From Brevundimonas sp. (GTDB lineage: Bacteria; Pseudomonadota; Alphaproteobacteria; Caulobacterales; Caulobacteraceae): a DNA stretch of 64,000 nucleotides. Made by a program: the position numbers and the translations under genes. The stretch lies in contig NZ_JAQSDY010000013.1 of NCBI RefSeq assembly GCF_029946145.1, positions 181,873 to 245,872 on the forward strand, read 5' to 3'. Numbering within the stretch: position 1 is the stretch's first letter; each line of letters begins with the position of its first letter. Below the pieces are notes generated by a model. It was not told the origin of the DNA and did no database searches. It saw only the letters and a list, made by a program, of their open reading frames with translations. Shown piece after piece: positions 9,309 through 18,986 of the stretch.

Positions 9309-9785
9309 GTGAGCAACCCGGCCCAGGTCATTCGTCCGCCCAACACCCTGCGCATGAAGGTCGGCGGGGCCTTCGGCGGGATCGACGCCGGCGCCATCGC
9401 CAAGGCGGAAGCCGCCTTGAAGGCCATGTCGTCCCAGTTCGGTCAGTGGCTGCAGGACGAGATCGTCAAACTCGACAAGGCCCAAGCCGACATCCGCAGC
9501 GAGGGCTACAATGCCCAGACCGCCGAGGCCCTGTATTTCCGCGCCCACGACCTGAAGGGGCTGGGCACGACCTATCAATATCCGCTGGTGACGCGTCTGG
9601 CCGGTTCGCTGTGCAAGATGATGGACGACCCCGTCAAACGCATGGCCGCACCGGTCGTCATCCTCGACGCCCATATCGACGCGATCAAGGCCGTGGTCCG
9701 TGACCAGATCCAGACCGACGACCACCCGGTCGGTAGGGTTCTGGCCGAAACACTCGAAGCCCGCGTCGCCCAACACCTGGGCTGA
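9309..9785 (+). CDS. HPt-domain histidine phosphotransfer protein
   Basis: 158 residues from GTG 9309, which has AGGAG upstream; the reading frame is open further upstream but without family content. The HPt signature H-x-L-K-G is present as RAHDLKGLGTTYQYP, with His80 the predicted phosphoryl acceptor, set in a four-helix bundle. Such proteins relay phosphate between a hybrid histidine kinase and a response regulator. No kinase or regulator gene is adjacent. It lies 64 nt after nadK on the same strand and before a strong terminator. Caulobacter has several such stand-alone HPt proteins; which one this matches was not determined. Confidence 0.72.
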   Translation: MSNPAQVIRPPNTLRMKVGGAFGGIDAGAIAKAEAALKAMSSQFGQWLQDEIVKLDKAQADIRSEGYNAQTAEALYFRAHDLKGLGTTYQYPLVTRLAGSLCKMMDDPVKRMAAPVVILDAHIDAIKAVVRDQIQTDDHPVGRVLAETLEARVAQHLG

Positions 9786-9809
9786 CCCCTTCTGTTCGAC
9801 CAAAGCCGA

Positions 9810-9834
9810 CGCCCGCCTGACCGGCGGGCGTTTT
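9810..9834 (+). terminator. Rho-independent terminator after the HPt gene
   Basis: A perfect 8-bp stem CGCCCGCC/GGCGGGCG (9810-9817 and 9823-9830) with loop TGACC is followed by TTTT at 9831-9834. It lies 25 nt after the HPt stop and just before the convergent DUF2336 gene ends at 9839. Confidence 0.85.
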
Positions 9835-9838
9835 GCTG

Positions 9839-10981
9839 TCAGGCAGCGGCGCTGAGCCGCGCCCTGGCCGGCAGCGGGTCATGGTCCAGCCGCTCCATCA
9901 GCCAGGCCAGATCCTCGCGGGGCGCGTTCGGGCGCTGGGTCAGGAACCGTTCCAGCATCCGGTGGCGGAACTCGTCCCCCGATGTGTCCACGCCCTCGGC
10001 CTGAAGCTGACGCCAGGTGTCGACCCCGGCGCGATAGGCCTGGAACAGCCGTGGCGGCAGGCCCGCGCGGTCGTAGACGGCCTTCAGGCCCAGCGGCCCC
10101 GCGTCGTGGATCATCAGCGCGGCGCGCACCAGCGGGGTCCCGGCCAATTCCGCCATGCCATGCTCGAACAGCGTCATCTGCCCCCGGGCCAGCGCCCGAA
10201 GCAGCAGCGAGGGGGTCAGGGCGCGACGGGCATTAAGGCTTTCGACGAACAGGGGCAGGTCGGACTGGCTGGCCGCCTGATCGACCAGATCGACGATGGA
10301 CCGCTCCCGCGCGAAGGCGGCCAGGCGGATCGCCGTCTCGGGCGCCACGGCATGACGGGTGACCAGGTGTTCGCGCACGGCGTCCGAGGCCAGTTCGACC
10401 AACCGTTCGGTCACGGTCAGCGGCAGCACCTGGCGATAGGCGATGGCCGCCACGATCTCGGGCGAGGTTCCAAAGCGGTCGACGCAGCGGCCCAGCGCCG
10501 TTTCGGCCACGTCGGCGTTGTCGTTCGCCGCCAGCGCGCGCACGGCCTGTTCGCAGCCGACCTCGGACACGGCTTCGGCCACGTCTCGCCCGACCCTGGG
10601 CCGGCTGGCCACCGCGACCTGACGCACGGCCGATCCGGCTCGCACGATCTCGATCAGGTCCTCGTCAGTGAAGACGGGCGAGAAATTGATGATCGGCAGG
10701 GCCACGCTGTCCACATCGGCCGCCATGCGCCGCGCCACGTCCCGGGGAATCAGGTCCGAGGCCTTCAGCGTGACCGCCATCGCCCGACGCACCAGCTCGG
10801 CCGCGTCCTGTGACAGCATGCGCAGGATCTTCTGCGCCGCCGCGCGGTCGTCCTCGCCCAGCTCGGCCTTGTCCATGCTGCGACAGAGTTTGTGGGCCGC
10901 GGCCGCCCGTTCGTCCTCATCGGTCGCCTTGATCAGGCGGTGGATGTCGATCTCGGTAAGTCGGGCGCGGTAGGCGGTCAT
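9839..10981 (-). CDS. DUF2336 domain protein, second copy
   Basis: 380 residues, start ATG 10981. It is helical throughout, with repeat-like units such as LPIINFSPVFTDEDLIEIVR, VRQVAVASRPRVGRDVAEAV and AVRALAANDNADVAETALGR. These line up in order with units of the copy at 7288-8430 (for example its [20 protein letters not shown] followed by [20 protein letters not shown]). Pairwise identity looks low, so this is an old duplication. The C-terminal region FRHRMLERFLTQRPNAPRED differs from the first copy. It is probably cytoplasmic, with unknown function. It converges on the HPt terminator. Confidence 0.75.
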   Translation of the reverse strand: MTAYRARLTEIDIHRLIKATDEDERAAAAHKLCRSMDKAELGEDDRAAAQKILRMLSQDAAELVRRAMAVTLKASDLIPRDVARRMAADVDSVALPIINFSPVFTDEDLIEIVRAGSAVRQVAVASRPRVGRDVAEAVSEVGCEQAVRALAANDNADVAETALGRCVDRFGTSPEIVAAIAYRQVLPLTVTERLVELASDAVREHLVTRHAVAPETAIRLAAFARERSIVDLVDQAASQSDLPLFVESLNARRALTPSLLLRALARGQMTLFEHGMAELAGTPLVRAALMIHDAGPLGLKAVYDRAGLPPRLFQAYRAGVDTWRQLQAEGVDTSGDEFRHRMLERFLTQRPNAPREDLAWLMERLDHDPLPARARLSAAA

Positions 10982-11056
10982 CGGCGGATCCAGGCTTTGC
11001 CGGTCAACATCGGCCCGTCATCCCTAACGGTCGGTTTACCATCGCCGGATTCGGGA

Positions 11057-11854
11057 TCAGATGCGCGTGTCTGAATCCGGCCCGAAGGCGCCGGCGAAGC
11101 CACCGTTCTTGCCGTCCCCGTCCTGCCCCAGCAGCAAGGCCAGCAGGCTCTGGTCCTGTTTCAGCCGATCGAGGCGAGCGGCCAGCATCTGGTCGCGTTC
11201 GGTCAGGTCCGGAGCCGTCTGGCCGGATCCCGAAGCCGCCGCCGGAGCGCCGTCGCCCGCGCTGCGCTGCAGATTGGCGTGAACCTCCCCCACCGTCGCC
11301 GGCCGGCCGTCGCGGTAGAAGATCGAGCGGTTGGCCGAGGCGGCCTCGGGGAAGATCGCGGCGGCTGAACTTCCAGGCCGCCGGTCCATGGCGTCCATCA
11401 ACTGGGCCGCGCCCGCCGGTCCGAGGAAGTGGGCGGCGTACAGGTCGCCCGCTCCGGGCTCACGGCCCGACCGGCCGCGCAGATAGGCCGCGTTGGACGC
11501 CGTCAGTTCGGCGGCCATCGTCGAGGCCGCCTGCGGATCGAAGCGCAGATCCAGCACAACGTTGCGGGCGGAGCCTTCGACCCGCCAGCGGCCATCTCCG
11601 CCGCGATAGATCAGATCGGCGTACTGGCCGTAGCCATGCTTGGCTCCGTGTGCTTTCACCGTCCCCAGCCAGGTCTGTTCGATGAACTGGAACAGGCCGG
11701 CGGCGGACGACGTCCGGGCCTTGGCCGACGGGTTCATCGCGCTTTCGCGGCGGGCCGTCCGGACCAGGAAATCAGCGTCCACGCCAGTGGCTTTCGAGGC
11801 GCGCCGGATGGCCGCCTCGACTCCGCCAGAAGATGGAATCGCTCCGAGGTTCAT
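11057..11854 (-). CDS. Lytic transglycosylase (SLT domain)
   Basis: 265 residues. The N-terminal half is a soluble-lytic-transglycosylase fold: RTARRESAMNPSAKARTSSA holds the catalytic Glu (RRESAMNP), followed by SAAGLFQFIEQTW and the downstream AAYLRGRSGREPGAGDLYAA helix. Such enzymes cleave peptidoglycan glycan strands to form anhydro-muropeptides. No signal peptide is visible, as in flagellum- or pilus-dedicated transglycosylases exported by other routes. The C-terminal third is Gly/Ala/Ser-rich and probably disordered (QTAPDLTERDQMLAARLDRL). A CtrA-like box lies just upstream, consistent with cell-cycle control, but no flagellar genes are adjacent. Confidence 0.8.
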   Translation of the reverse strand: MNLGAIPSSGGVEAAIRRASKATGVDADFLVRTARRESAMNPSAKARTSSAAGLFQFIEQTWLGTVKAHGAKHGYGQYADLIYRGGDGRWRVEGSARNVVLDLRFDPQAASTMAAELTASNAAYLRGRSGREPGAGDLYAAHFLGPAGAAQLMDAMDRRPGSSAAAIFPEAASANRSIFYRDGRPATVGEVHANLQRSAGDGAPAAASGSGQTAPDLTERDQMLAARLDRLKQDQSLLALLLGQDGDGKNGGFAGAFGPDSDTRI

Positions 11855-11879
11855 GAGTCATGAGGCTGGTCGACCGTGG

Positions 11880-11894
11880 TTAACCAAACCCTAA
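11880..11894. promoter_or_regulatory. CtrA-box-like motif between the transglycosylase and the TonB-like gene
   Basis: TTAA-CCAAACC-CTAA matches 7 of 8 fixed bases of the TTAA-N7-TTAA CtrA motif and is followed by C, as in the extended consensus. Two further TTAA half-sites occur at 11903-11906 and 11920-11923. It lies 26 nt upstream of the transglycosylase start on the minus strand and about 150 nt upstream of the TonB-like gene. Confidence 0.45.
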
Positions 11895-12045
11895 CGACAA
11901 CATTAACGTCCACAGTCCCTTAACCTGGGCCGCGGGGCGCGGTCCCGTGGCGTTTCCAAGGCCAGACTCGTCCAAAACTTGCCGCAACACCGGCGCTCAA
12001 CTTGTCCGTGGGACGCTGTGGGGACGGCGAAAGGGAGTGACGGCC

Positions 12046-12771
12046 ATGATGATGAAGACTGCTGGCGGACCCGGACTGGTGCACCCGCTCGATTTCAACG
12101 AACGCAAACGGCCCCGGTTTTCCCGCGCGACCTGGATCGCGACGGGCATCGTGGTGGCGGCCCACGCCGGACTGGGCGTCGCCCTCTACTATCAGCGGTT
12201 CGAGATGCCCGCTGTGGTCACCCTCCCCGAGAGGCCGCCCATCAATGTGCTGACCTACCGGCCGCCTCCGCCGAAACCGGTCGAATCCAAAACGCCGCCG
12301 GCGCCCAACATGCCTGTGAACAACACGCCCGTTCCCCGCACGCCGACCGACACCCTGCCCGCGGTCCCCGCCAATGCGACCCCGACCGACAGCACAACCA
12401 TCACCTTCGACACGGTCGTGGAGGAACCGGCTCCCGACATCCGGACGGTCGAACCGGCGCCAGCTCCGCCGACGGTCATCACCAGCCCCAGCTGGTCGCG
12501 TCAGCCCACCTCGGAACAGTTGATGCGGGCCTATCCGCAGCGGGCGATCGCGGCCGACGTGGCGGGTTCCGCTTCGCTGAACTGTCTGGTCCTCCCAAGC
12601 GGCGCGGTCACGGACTGCAATGTGACGCGCGAAACGCCGGGGGGTTACGGCTTCGGCCGGGCGGCGCAGAGTCTGTCGCGCTACTTTCGGGTCAATCCGC
12701 GTACGGTCAACGGCGCGGCTGAGGGATCCCGGGTCAGCATGAACCTGCGCTTCACCCTGCCGGAAGACTGA
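12046..12771 (+). CDS. TonB-like energy-transducing protein
   Basis: 241 residues from the first of three consecutive ATGs at 12046, which follows AAGGGAG. The order is a short cytoplasmic N-terminus, one membrane segment (WIATGIVVAAHAGLGVALYY, about residues 29-48), a Pro-rich periplasmic linker with PPPPKPVESK, and a C-terminal TonB-type domain beginning YPQRAIAADVAGSASLNCLV. TonB proteins pass proton-motive energy from ExbB/ExbD to outer-membrane receptors. The Cys pair in LNCLVLPSGAVTDCNV recurs in the second TonB-like protein at 45089-45811. No exbBD or receptor gene is next to it. Confidence 0.8.
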   Translation: MMMKTAGGPGLVHPLDFNERKRPRFSRATWIATGIVVAAHAGLGVALYYQRFEMPAVVTLPERPPINVLTYRPPPPKPVESKTPPAPNMPVNNTPVPRTPTDTLPAVPANATPTDSTTITFDTVVEEPAPDIRTVEPAPAPPTVITSPSWSRQPTSEQLMRAYPQRAIAADVAGSASLNCLVLPSGAVTDCNVTRETPGGYGFGRAAQSLSRYFRVNPRTVNGAAEGSRVSMNLRFTLPED

Positions 12772-13782
12772 TCAGGCGAACCTGAGCGGGTCGAGGGCGG
12801 CGGCGTCCGCCATGGGCACCCTGCCCTCGATACCGTCCGCCACGATCTGCGCCGTCAGCGGCCCCATCAGCCAGCCGTTACGGCGGGGCGCCAGCGCCAG
12901 ATGCAGGCCCGGCTCGCCAGCCGGACCCGCCAGAGGCAGGCCATCCGCCGTGGCTCCGCGGATACCGACGCGAACGGCGCCGGCCTCGCCCGTGGCGCCG
13001 AGCAAGGTCAGGCCCGCTTCGACCTGACGCGCGGATTCCGCTGCGTCGGGCTCGATATCGCGGCGGCCCGGCTCCATGGTGGCGCCGATGACGACCCCGC
13101 CCTCGCCCGGCGCGACATAGACGCCGGCGGCTCGAACCACCCTGGGAGGGGCGGCGGTTGCCACAGAGGTCAACTGGCCGCGGATGGGCTGGACGCCCGC
13201 CACGATCGCGGCGACCGGTTCGGGAAGGCCGGGAATCGCCGGGTCCGCACCGGTGGCCAGGACAACCGTGGGACTGAACCAGACCCGCCCGTCGCCCGCC
13301 TCGACACGCCAGCGTCTCCCCTCGCCCGCCAGGCGAACCACCCGGCCGCGCACGACCGTGACGCCCGGTGCGCGAGCCAGGGCTGTCAGGGCCGGGCCGA
13401 CGTCGATCCGCCAGTCGTCGGGCGTGGTCAGGCCGCCCTCGATCGACCGGCCTTCGAAACCCAGCGCCCGGAGACGGGCCAGGGCCGGGCCGGGCTCTTC
13501 ACCGCGCCAGTCAGCGCCATCGCGGTGAAGCTTCACGCCGTGCGCCCCGGCAAGGTCAGGCCAGAGGTCGCGGGCGCGTTTCAGCAGGCTGGCGCGGTCC
13601 GGCGACAGGTCGTCGAGCAGGGATTCCAGGGCCGGCGCGATCATGCCGGCGGCCACCGAGCTGGCATTCGGACCGCCCGGATCGATGACGGTGACGGCAT
13701 GGCCCCGCGCGCCAAGCTCCGCCGCGGTGCAGAGACCGAGCACGCCGGCGCCGATGATGATCACGTCTGGAGAGAAAGCCAC
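12772..13782 (-). CDS. FAD-dependent oxidoreductase (DAO family, ThiO/glycine-oxidase-like)
   Basis: 336 residues from GTG 13782; a TTG twelve codons earlier is possible but gives an unlikely basic extension. The ADP-binding fold is clear in DVIIIGAGVLGLCTAAELGA with the following acidic VIDPGGP. The later ATGADP and the C-terminal LHLALAPRRNGWLMGPLTAQ complete the DAO fold, which oxidises amines or amino acids with oxygen. It resembles glycine oxidase (ThiO), but no thiamine genes are adjacent, so the substrate is open. The stop immediately follows the convergent TonB-like gene, with no spacer. Confidence 0.78.
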   Translation of the reverse strand: MAFSPDVIIIGAGVLGLCTAAELGARGHAVTVIDPGGPNASSVAAGMIAPALESLLDDLSPDRASLLKRARDLWPDLAGAHGVKLHRDGADWRGEEPGPALARLRALGFEGRSIEGGLTTPDDWRIDVGPALTALARAPGVTVVRGRVVRLAGEGRRWRVEAGDGRVWFSPTVVLATGADPAIPGLPEPVAAIVAGVQPIRGQLTSVATAAPPRVVRAAGVYVAPGEGGVVIGATMEPGRRDIEPDAAESARQVEAGLTLLGATGEAGAVRVGIRGATADGLPLAGPAGEPGLHLALAPRRNGWLMGPLTAQIVADGIEGRVPMADAAALDPLRFA

Positions 13783-13872
13783 GGGCGATCTGATCGACCG
13801 CCTGCGAGCTCTTTGCAAGGGGCACTGTCGCGAGCGGTGCGGCCGCTCGCGACCCGGGCGCCGTTCGCCGCC

Positions 13873-15717
13873 CTATTCCGCCGCGATGGCCGCCGCGCGG
13901 TCCGCGTCGATGCGAGCCGTCAGGGCCACGTGCTGGTCCCACAGGGCCTGCGGCAGACGGTCGCCAAACTGGGCGTAGAAGTCCGGGATCAGCGACGCTT
14001 CCTCGGCCCAGACCTCGGCGTCGACGTCCAGCAGGGTCGTCAGGTCGGCGTCCGACAGGGTCAGGCCCGAAAGGTCCAGCGCGTCGCGGGTCGGGACGCG
14101 GCCGACCGGAGTGTCGAGGGCCGCGGCCTCGCCCTCCAGCCGTTCGGCGATCCATTTGAGGACGCGGACGTTGTCGCCGAAGCCCGGCCAGACGAATTTG
14201 CCCTCGTCGTTCTTGCGGAACCAGTTGACGAAGTAGAGGCGCGGAAGCTTGGCCGCCTCGGTGCGCCCGCCCATCGACAGCCAGTGGGCGAAGTAGTCGC
14301 CCATGTTGTAGCCGCAGAACGGCAGCATGGCGAAGGGATCGCGGCGCAGGGTCCCGATGGCGTTCTCGGCGGCGGCGGTGCCTTCCGAGGCGACCGACGA
14401 GCCCATGAAGACGCCGTGTTCCCAGTCGAAGGCCTCGGTCACCAGCGGCACGGCCGAGGCGCGGCGGCCGCCGAACAGTATGGCGTCGATAGGCACGCCC
14501 CTGGGGTCTTCCCATTCCGGGGCGATGGTCGGGCATTGCGACGCCGGGGCGGCGAAGCGGGCGTTGGGATGGGCGGCGGGCTCGCCCGAGGCGGGGTCAT
14601 GGGCCGCGCCCTTCCAGGTGGTCAGGCCTTCGGGGGCGTCCTTGGTCAGACCCTCCCACCACACATCGTTGTCGTGGGTCAGGCCCGTATTGGTGAAGAC
14701 CGTATTGGTCGCCATTGTCGCCAGGGCGTTGGCGTTGGTGTTGCGGCTGGTGCCCGGAGCGACGCCGAAGAAGCCGGCTTCGGGGTTCACGGCGTACAGG
14801 CGACCGTCATCGCCGAAGCGCATCCAGGCGATGTCGTCGCCGATCGTCTCGGCCTTCCAGCCCGGGAGGGTCGGCTGGAGCATGGCCAGGTTGGTCTTGC
14901 CGCAGGCCGAAGGGAAGGCGGCGGCGACGTATTTGGCGCGCCCGCTGGGATCGGTCAGCTTGAGGATCAGCATGTGCTCGGCCAGCCAGCCCTCGTCGCG
15001 GGCCATGACCGAGGCGATGCGCAGGGCGTAGCATTTCTTGCCCAGCAGGGCGTTGCCGCCGTAGCCCGAGCCGTAGGACCAGATCTCGCGCGTCTCGGGA
15101 TAGTGGACGATCCACTTGTCGTCATTGCAGGGCCACGGCACGTCGGCCTGGCCCTCGGCCAGCGGCGCGCCGAGAGTGTGGACGGCAGGGACGAAGAAGC
15201 CGTCCTCGCCCATCAGGTCCAGCACCGGCTGTCCCATGCGGGTCATGATGCCCATGGAGACGGCGACATAGCCGCTGTCGGTGATCTCGACGCCCAGCGC
15301 GCTGATCTTCGAGCCCAGCGGGCCCATCGAGAAGGGCACGACGTACATGGTGCGGCCGGCCATGCAGCCGTCAAACAGACCGTTCAGGCGGTCACGCATC
15401 TCGGCGGGATCGGACCAGTTGTTGGTCGGGCCGGCGTCGATCTGGTTAGCCGAGCAGATGAAGGTGCGGCTCTCGACCCGGGCCACGTCTTTCGGGTCCG
15501 AGGCGGCGTAGTAGCAGCCGGGACGCTTCGTCTGATCCAGTTCCTTCAGCGTGCCCTTGCCGATCAGGTCGGCGACGATGGCGGCCTTTTCGGCCTCGGA
15601 GCCGTCGCACCAGTGGACGCGGGCGGGTTTGGTCAGGGCGGCGACCTGCTCGACCCAGGCCACCAGGCCGGCATGGTGGGTAGGGGCCGGATGCAGGCCG
15701 GGAATGGTGTCCGTCAC
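13873..15717 (-). CDS. pckG: Phosphoenolpyruvate carboxykinase (GTP)
   Basis: Converts oxaloacetate and GTP to PEP, CO2 and GDP, the first committed step of gluconeogenesis. 614 residues, normal for the GTP class and larger than the ATP class. Visible signatures are [20 protein letters not shown], the kinase P-loop with the reactive Cys in [15 protein letters not shown], the metal-site region [16 protein letters not shown], and [14 protein letters not shown]. The GTG at 15717 was chosen because AGGAG precedes it at good spacing, and [15 protein letters not shown] is a typical N-terminus; the frame stays open a further 24 codons upstream. It is monocistronic. Confidence 0.96.
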   Translation of the reverse strand: MTDTIPGLHPAPTHHAGLVAWVEQVAALTKPARVHWCDGSEAEKAAIVADLIGKGTLKELDQTKRPGCYYAASDPKDVARVESRTFICSANQIDAGPTNNWSDPAEMRDRLNGLFDGCMAGRTMYVVPFSMGPLGSKISALGVEITDSGYVAVSMGIMTRMGQPVLDLMGEDGFFVPAVHTLGAPLAEGQADVPWPCNDDKWIVHYPETREIWSYGSGYGGNALLGKKCYALRIASVMARDEGWLAEHMLILKLTDPSGRAKYVAAAFPSACGKTNLAMLQPTLPGWKAETIGDDIAWMRFGDDGRLYAVNPEAGFFGVAPGTSRNTNANALATMATNTVFTNTGLTHDNDVWWEGLTKDAPEGLTTWKGAAHDPASGEPAAHPNARFAAPASQCPTIAPEWEDPRGVPIDAILFGGRRASAVPLVTEAFDWEHGVFMGSSVASEGTAAAENAIGTLRRDPFAMLPFCGYNMGDYFAHWLSMGGRTEAAKLPRLYFVNWFRKNDEGKFVWPGFGDNVRVLKWIAERLEGEAAALDTPVGRVPTRDALDLSGLTLSDADLTTLLDVDAEVWAEEASLIPDFYAQFGDRLPQALWDQHVALTARIDADRAAAIAAE

Positions 15718-15924
15718 GCGCACTCTCCTGAATGTCGCCCGGCGATCTGACGCCGCCGTGGCTCCTCCGCTGCGTGGTTCATCACGCAATGTTTCAGCCG
15801 GAATGACACCTAAGCGGACGCGGCGTCAACCGATGCACGTTTCAACCTCTCGCGAGCGGGCGGGCCTGCGGCGGCTGCATATTTCCGTTCCCTGCGAGCG
15901 CCGGCGCGGGGTATCGGAGCCGCC

Positions 15925-16557
15925 ATGCAGACCATGGACCCGATCGATCCGACTCCCGCCGGCGGCCTGGCCTCACCCGCCGTGGCGCGGAATACCGCAC
16001 CGATCCTGGAGGTGCTCCGCGCCCATCTTCCGGCGCGGGCCAAGGTGCTGGAGATCGCCGCCGGATCGGGCGAGCACGCCGTCGCCTTCGCCCGCGCCCT
16101 GCCGGGGCTGGACTGGACGCCGACGGACCCTTCGCCCGAGGCCCGGGCCAGCATCGCGGCATGGGCGGCGGCGGCGGGCCTGCCGAACCTGCGCGAGCCT
16201 CTGACCCTGGACGTGCTGGACCCGAGGTCCTGGCCGGCGGGGCCGGCGCAGGCGGTGGTCTGCATCAACATGATCCACATCAGCCCCTGGACGGCCACCG
16301 AGGGCCTGATGGCGCTGGCCGGGCGGGTGCTGGCGCCCGGCGGCCTGCTGGCGCTGTACGGCCCCTATCGGGAGTCGGAAGTCCCGCTGGCTCCCTCGAA
16401 CGCCGCGTTCGACGAGAGCCTGAAGGGCCGGAACCCCGCATGGGGCCTGCGGGACCGCGACGCTGTGTCGGCGGCGGCGAAGGCCGAGGGACTGGCCCTG
16501 ACCCTGCGAGTCGCCATGCCGGCCAACAATCTGATGCTGCTGTTCCGGCGGATCTGA
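15925..16557 (+). CDS. DUF938-family SAM-dependent methyltransferase
   Basis: 210 residues starting after GGAG. Motif I of class I methyltransferases reads VLEIAAGSGEHAVAFARALP, the characteristic DUF938 form, followed by the acidic loop WTPTDPSPEA and the conserved CINMIHISPWTATEGLMALA and GLLALYGPYRE. The substrate is unknown for this family. It is transcribed with the GlcG-like and pseudouridine synthase genes downstream, at short spacing. Confidence 0.85.
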   Translation: MQTMDPIDPTPAGGLASPAVARNTAPILEVLRAHLPARAKVLEIAAGSGEHAVAFARALPGLDWTPTDPSPEARASIAAWAAAAGLPNLREPLTLDVLDPRSWPAGPAQAVVCINMIHISPWTATEGLMALAGRVLAPGGLLALYGPYRESEVPLAPSNAAFDESLKGRNPAWGLRDRDAVSAAAKAEGLALTLRVAMPANNLMLLFRRI

Positions 16558-16625
16558 GCCGCCCGCCCTTGTGCTTCCGGCGCGGATGTGGCGGCATCGG
16601 CGAAAGCTTCACCGGGATGCCCGCC

Positions 16626-17135
16626 ATGAAACGTCTGCTCGTCATTCTGGCCGTCATGGCCACGGCTGCTCCCGCATGGAGCCAGACAGCCCCTGCTCCC
16701 CCGGCGGCGCCGGCCGCCGCCCCCGCCCCGCCCTATGGCGCGCCGATCGGGCTGGAGGCGGCGCAGGCGCTGATTGACCGGGCCATCGAGGCCGGCCGGG
16801 CCCGCAGCTTCCGCCTCGCCGTCGCCGTGGTGGAGCCATCGGGCGAACTGGTGGCCTTCGGGCGGATGGACGACGCACAGTATGGCTCGATCAACGTCGC
16901 CCAGGCCAAGGCCCGGTCCTCGGCCCGGTTCCGCGCCGCCTCCGCCTCGGCGGAGGAGCGGTTGGCGGCCGGCCGCATCGCCCTGCTGGCCATCGACGGG
17001 ATCGTGCCCGTCGCCGGCGGCGTGCCCATCGTGGTCGACGGCCGGGTGGTCGGGGCCATCGGCGTGTCGGGGGCGTCGTCGGCCCAGGACGACGAGGTGG
17101 CCCGGGCCGCCATCGCCGCTGTCTTCGGCGGCTAG
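16626..17135 (+). CDS. Secreted GlcG/HbpS-like (DUF336) haem-binding-family protein
   Basis: 169 residues from ATG 16626, which places a signal peptide first (MKRLLVILAVMATAAPAWSQ); an ATG three codons earlier is also possible. A Pro/Ala linker leads into a GlcG-type domain: IGLEAAQALIDRAIEAGRAR, LAVAVVEPSGELVAFGRMDD, QAKARSSARFRAAS and the glycine-rich end VVGAIGVSGASSAQDDEVAR. Some members bind haem or corrinoids, while others lie in glycolate operons. The signal peptide makes a periplasmic role likely. The partner is unknown. Confidence 0.82.
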   Translation: MKRLLVILAVMATAAPAWSQTAPAPPAAPAAAPAPPYGAPIGLEAAQALIDRAIEAGRARSFRLAVAVVEPSGELVAFGRMDDAQYGSINVAQAKARSSARFRAASASAEERLAAGRIALLAIDGIVPVAGGVPIVVDGRVVGAIGVSGASSAQDDEVARAAIAAVFGG

Positions 17136-17168
17136 ACCCGGCTCCGCCCTGCGGCTACGGACCCCCGC

Positions 17169-17924
17169 ATGGCGTTTTCCCGCACCTATGACGGCCCCGA
17201 GCCGGTCCGGATCAACAAATGGCTGGGCCAGTCCGGCGTCTGCTCGCGGCGCGAGGCCGACGCCCTGATCGCCGACGGCCTGGTGTCGGTCGACGGCGAG
17301 GTGGTCACCGATGCGGGCCGCAAGCTGGAGCCGGGACAGACCCTGACGCTGAACGAACGGGCCACGGCGACCCTGGCCGAAGGCGTGACCATCGTCATGC
17401 ACAAGCCGCTGGGCTACGTGTCGGGCCAGCCGGAGCCGGACAAGCTCCCCGCCGTCCGCCTGATCACCGAGGGCAACCGGGTCGGCGAGGGCGCGGTCCC
17501 GGCGGACGACCACTCCCTGCCCCCGATCGGACGGCTGGACGAGGATTCGCGCGGCCTGCTGCTGCTGTCGTCCGACGGGGTGGTGGCCAAGGCGGTGATC
17601 GGGCCGCAGTCCGATCTGGACAAGGAATATCTGGTCCGCGTCGCCGGCGACGTGACCGAGAAGAAGCTGAAGATCCTGCGCCACGGGCTGATGCTGGACG
17701 GCCGCCAACTGAAGCCCGCCTATGTCAGCCGGATGGAGTCCTTCCGGCTCAAATTCATCCTGCGCGAGGGTCGGAACCGCCAGATCCGCCGGATGTGCGA
17801 GATGGTCGACCTGGAGGTCATCGATTTGATCCGTGTACGGATCGGGCCGCTGAAACTGGACAATCTGCCGGAGGGGAGATGGCGGATGCTGACGGCGGAA
17901 GAGCGGGCGGCGCTGGTCGGCTGA
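17169..17924 (+). CDS. Pseudouridine synthase, RluF/RsuA type
   Basis: 251 residues. An N-terminal S4 RNA-binding domain (RINKWLGQSGVCSRREADAL) is followed by the RsuA-type catalytic domain with the invariant Asp in GRLDEDSRGLLLLSSDG and the C-terminal signature EGRNRQIRRMCEMVDLEVID. The latter closely resembles E. coli RluF, which modifies U2604 (and RluB U2605) in 23S rRNA. The precise site here is an inference. It begins 33 nt after the GlcG-like gene, probably in the same operon. Confidence 0.88.
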   Translation: MAFSRTYDGPEPVRINKWLGQSGVCSRREADALIADGLVSVDGEVVTDAGRKLEPGQTLTLNERATATLAEGVTIVMHKPLGYVSGQPEPDKLPAVRLITEGNRVGEGAVPADDHSLPPIGRLDEDSRGLLLLSSDGVVAKAVIGPQSDLDKEYLVRVAGDVTEKKLKILRHGLMLDGRQLKPAYVSRMESFRLKFILREGRNRQIRRMCEMVDLEVIDLIRVRIGPLKLDNLPEGRWRMLTAEERAALVG

Positions 17925-18257
17925 GCTAAAAAAAACAGTCTACAGCGTCTATAGAGTCCACTGCGTCCACTTCGCCTGAGCCCTTCGAGGCGCGGGACTC
18001 CGACGACCCTCACCGACGGGAGGAGTCTCTCACAGGTGTTTCCCGCGGCTATGAAATGACGCTGGTTCTTGTGTGATCCTGCAGAGGATCAAGGGGTTAG
18101 ACGCGCGAAATCGTCTGGCTGGCGTGGAATCTCCAACACTGTAGTCATCGAGCATCCCCGCGAAGGCGGTGAGGGTAAAGCCTGGATCCCCGCCTTCGCG
18201 GGGATGCACGGATGAGAGGATGCCTCCTCCCCGTCTGCGATGGGAGGAGACGGACCG
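17925..18257. other. Gene-free stretch holding a palindromic repeat
   Basis: This 333-nt stretch between the convergent pseudouridine synthase and GST genes contains no convincing reading frame. Its one structure is the inverted repeat at 18152-18207. The A-rich stretch at 17927-17934 just after the upstream stop is not preceded by a convincing stem. Confidence 0.6.
18152..18207. repeat. Palindromic repeat, GCATCCCCGCGAAGGCGG family
   Basis: Perfect 18-bp inverted arms at 18152-18169 and 18190-18207 (GCATCCCCGCGAAGGCGG and its complement). In the fuller copy at 26618-26740 the arm itself can fold as CCCCGC-GAAG-GCGGGG, a REP-like design. It lies between convergent genes and could also act as a bidirectional terminator. 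Confidence 0.85.
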
Positions 18258-18908
<651 letters not shown>

Positions 18909-18961
18909 GACGAACTCCCTGTGAAGCGGCGGGGCCCCGGGGGCCTCCCATTGACAATTGC

Positions 18962-18973
18962 GTTGATATCAAC
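18962..18973. promoter_or_regulatory. Palindromic operator candidate between gst and marR
   Basis: GTTGATATCAAC is a perfect 12-bp palindrome 13 nt upstream of the MarR start and 53 nt upstream of the GST start, adjoining a TTGACA at 18951-18956. MarR proteins usually bind such AT-centred palindromes in divergent promoters. The assignment to this regulator is inferred. Confidence 0.6.
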
Positions 18974-18986
18974 CCATCTCGGGATC

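Noticed and set aside
12901..15750. 949-codon plus-strand frame opposite the oxidoreductase and pckG
   Set aside because: It spans two unrelated real genes on the other strand and has no family features, so it is a shadow of GC-rich codon bias.
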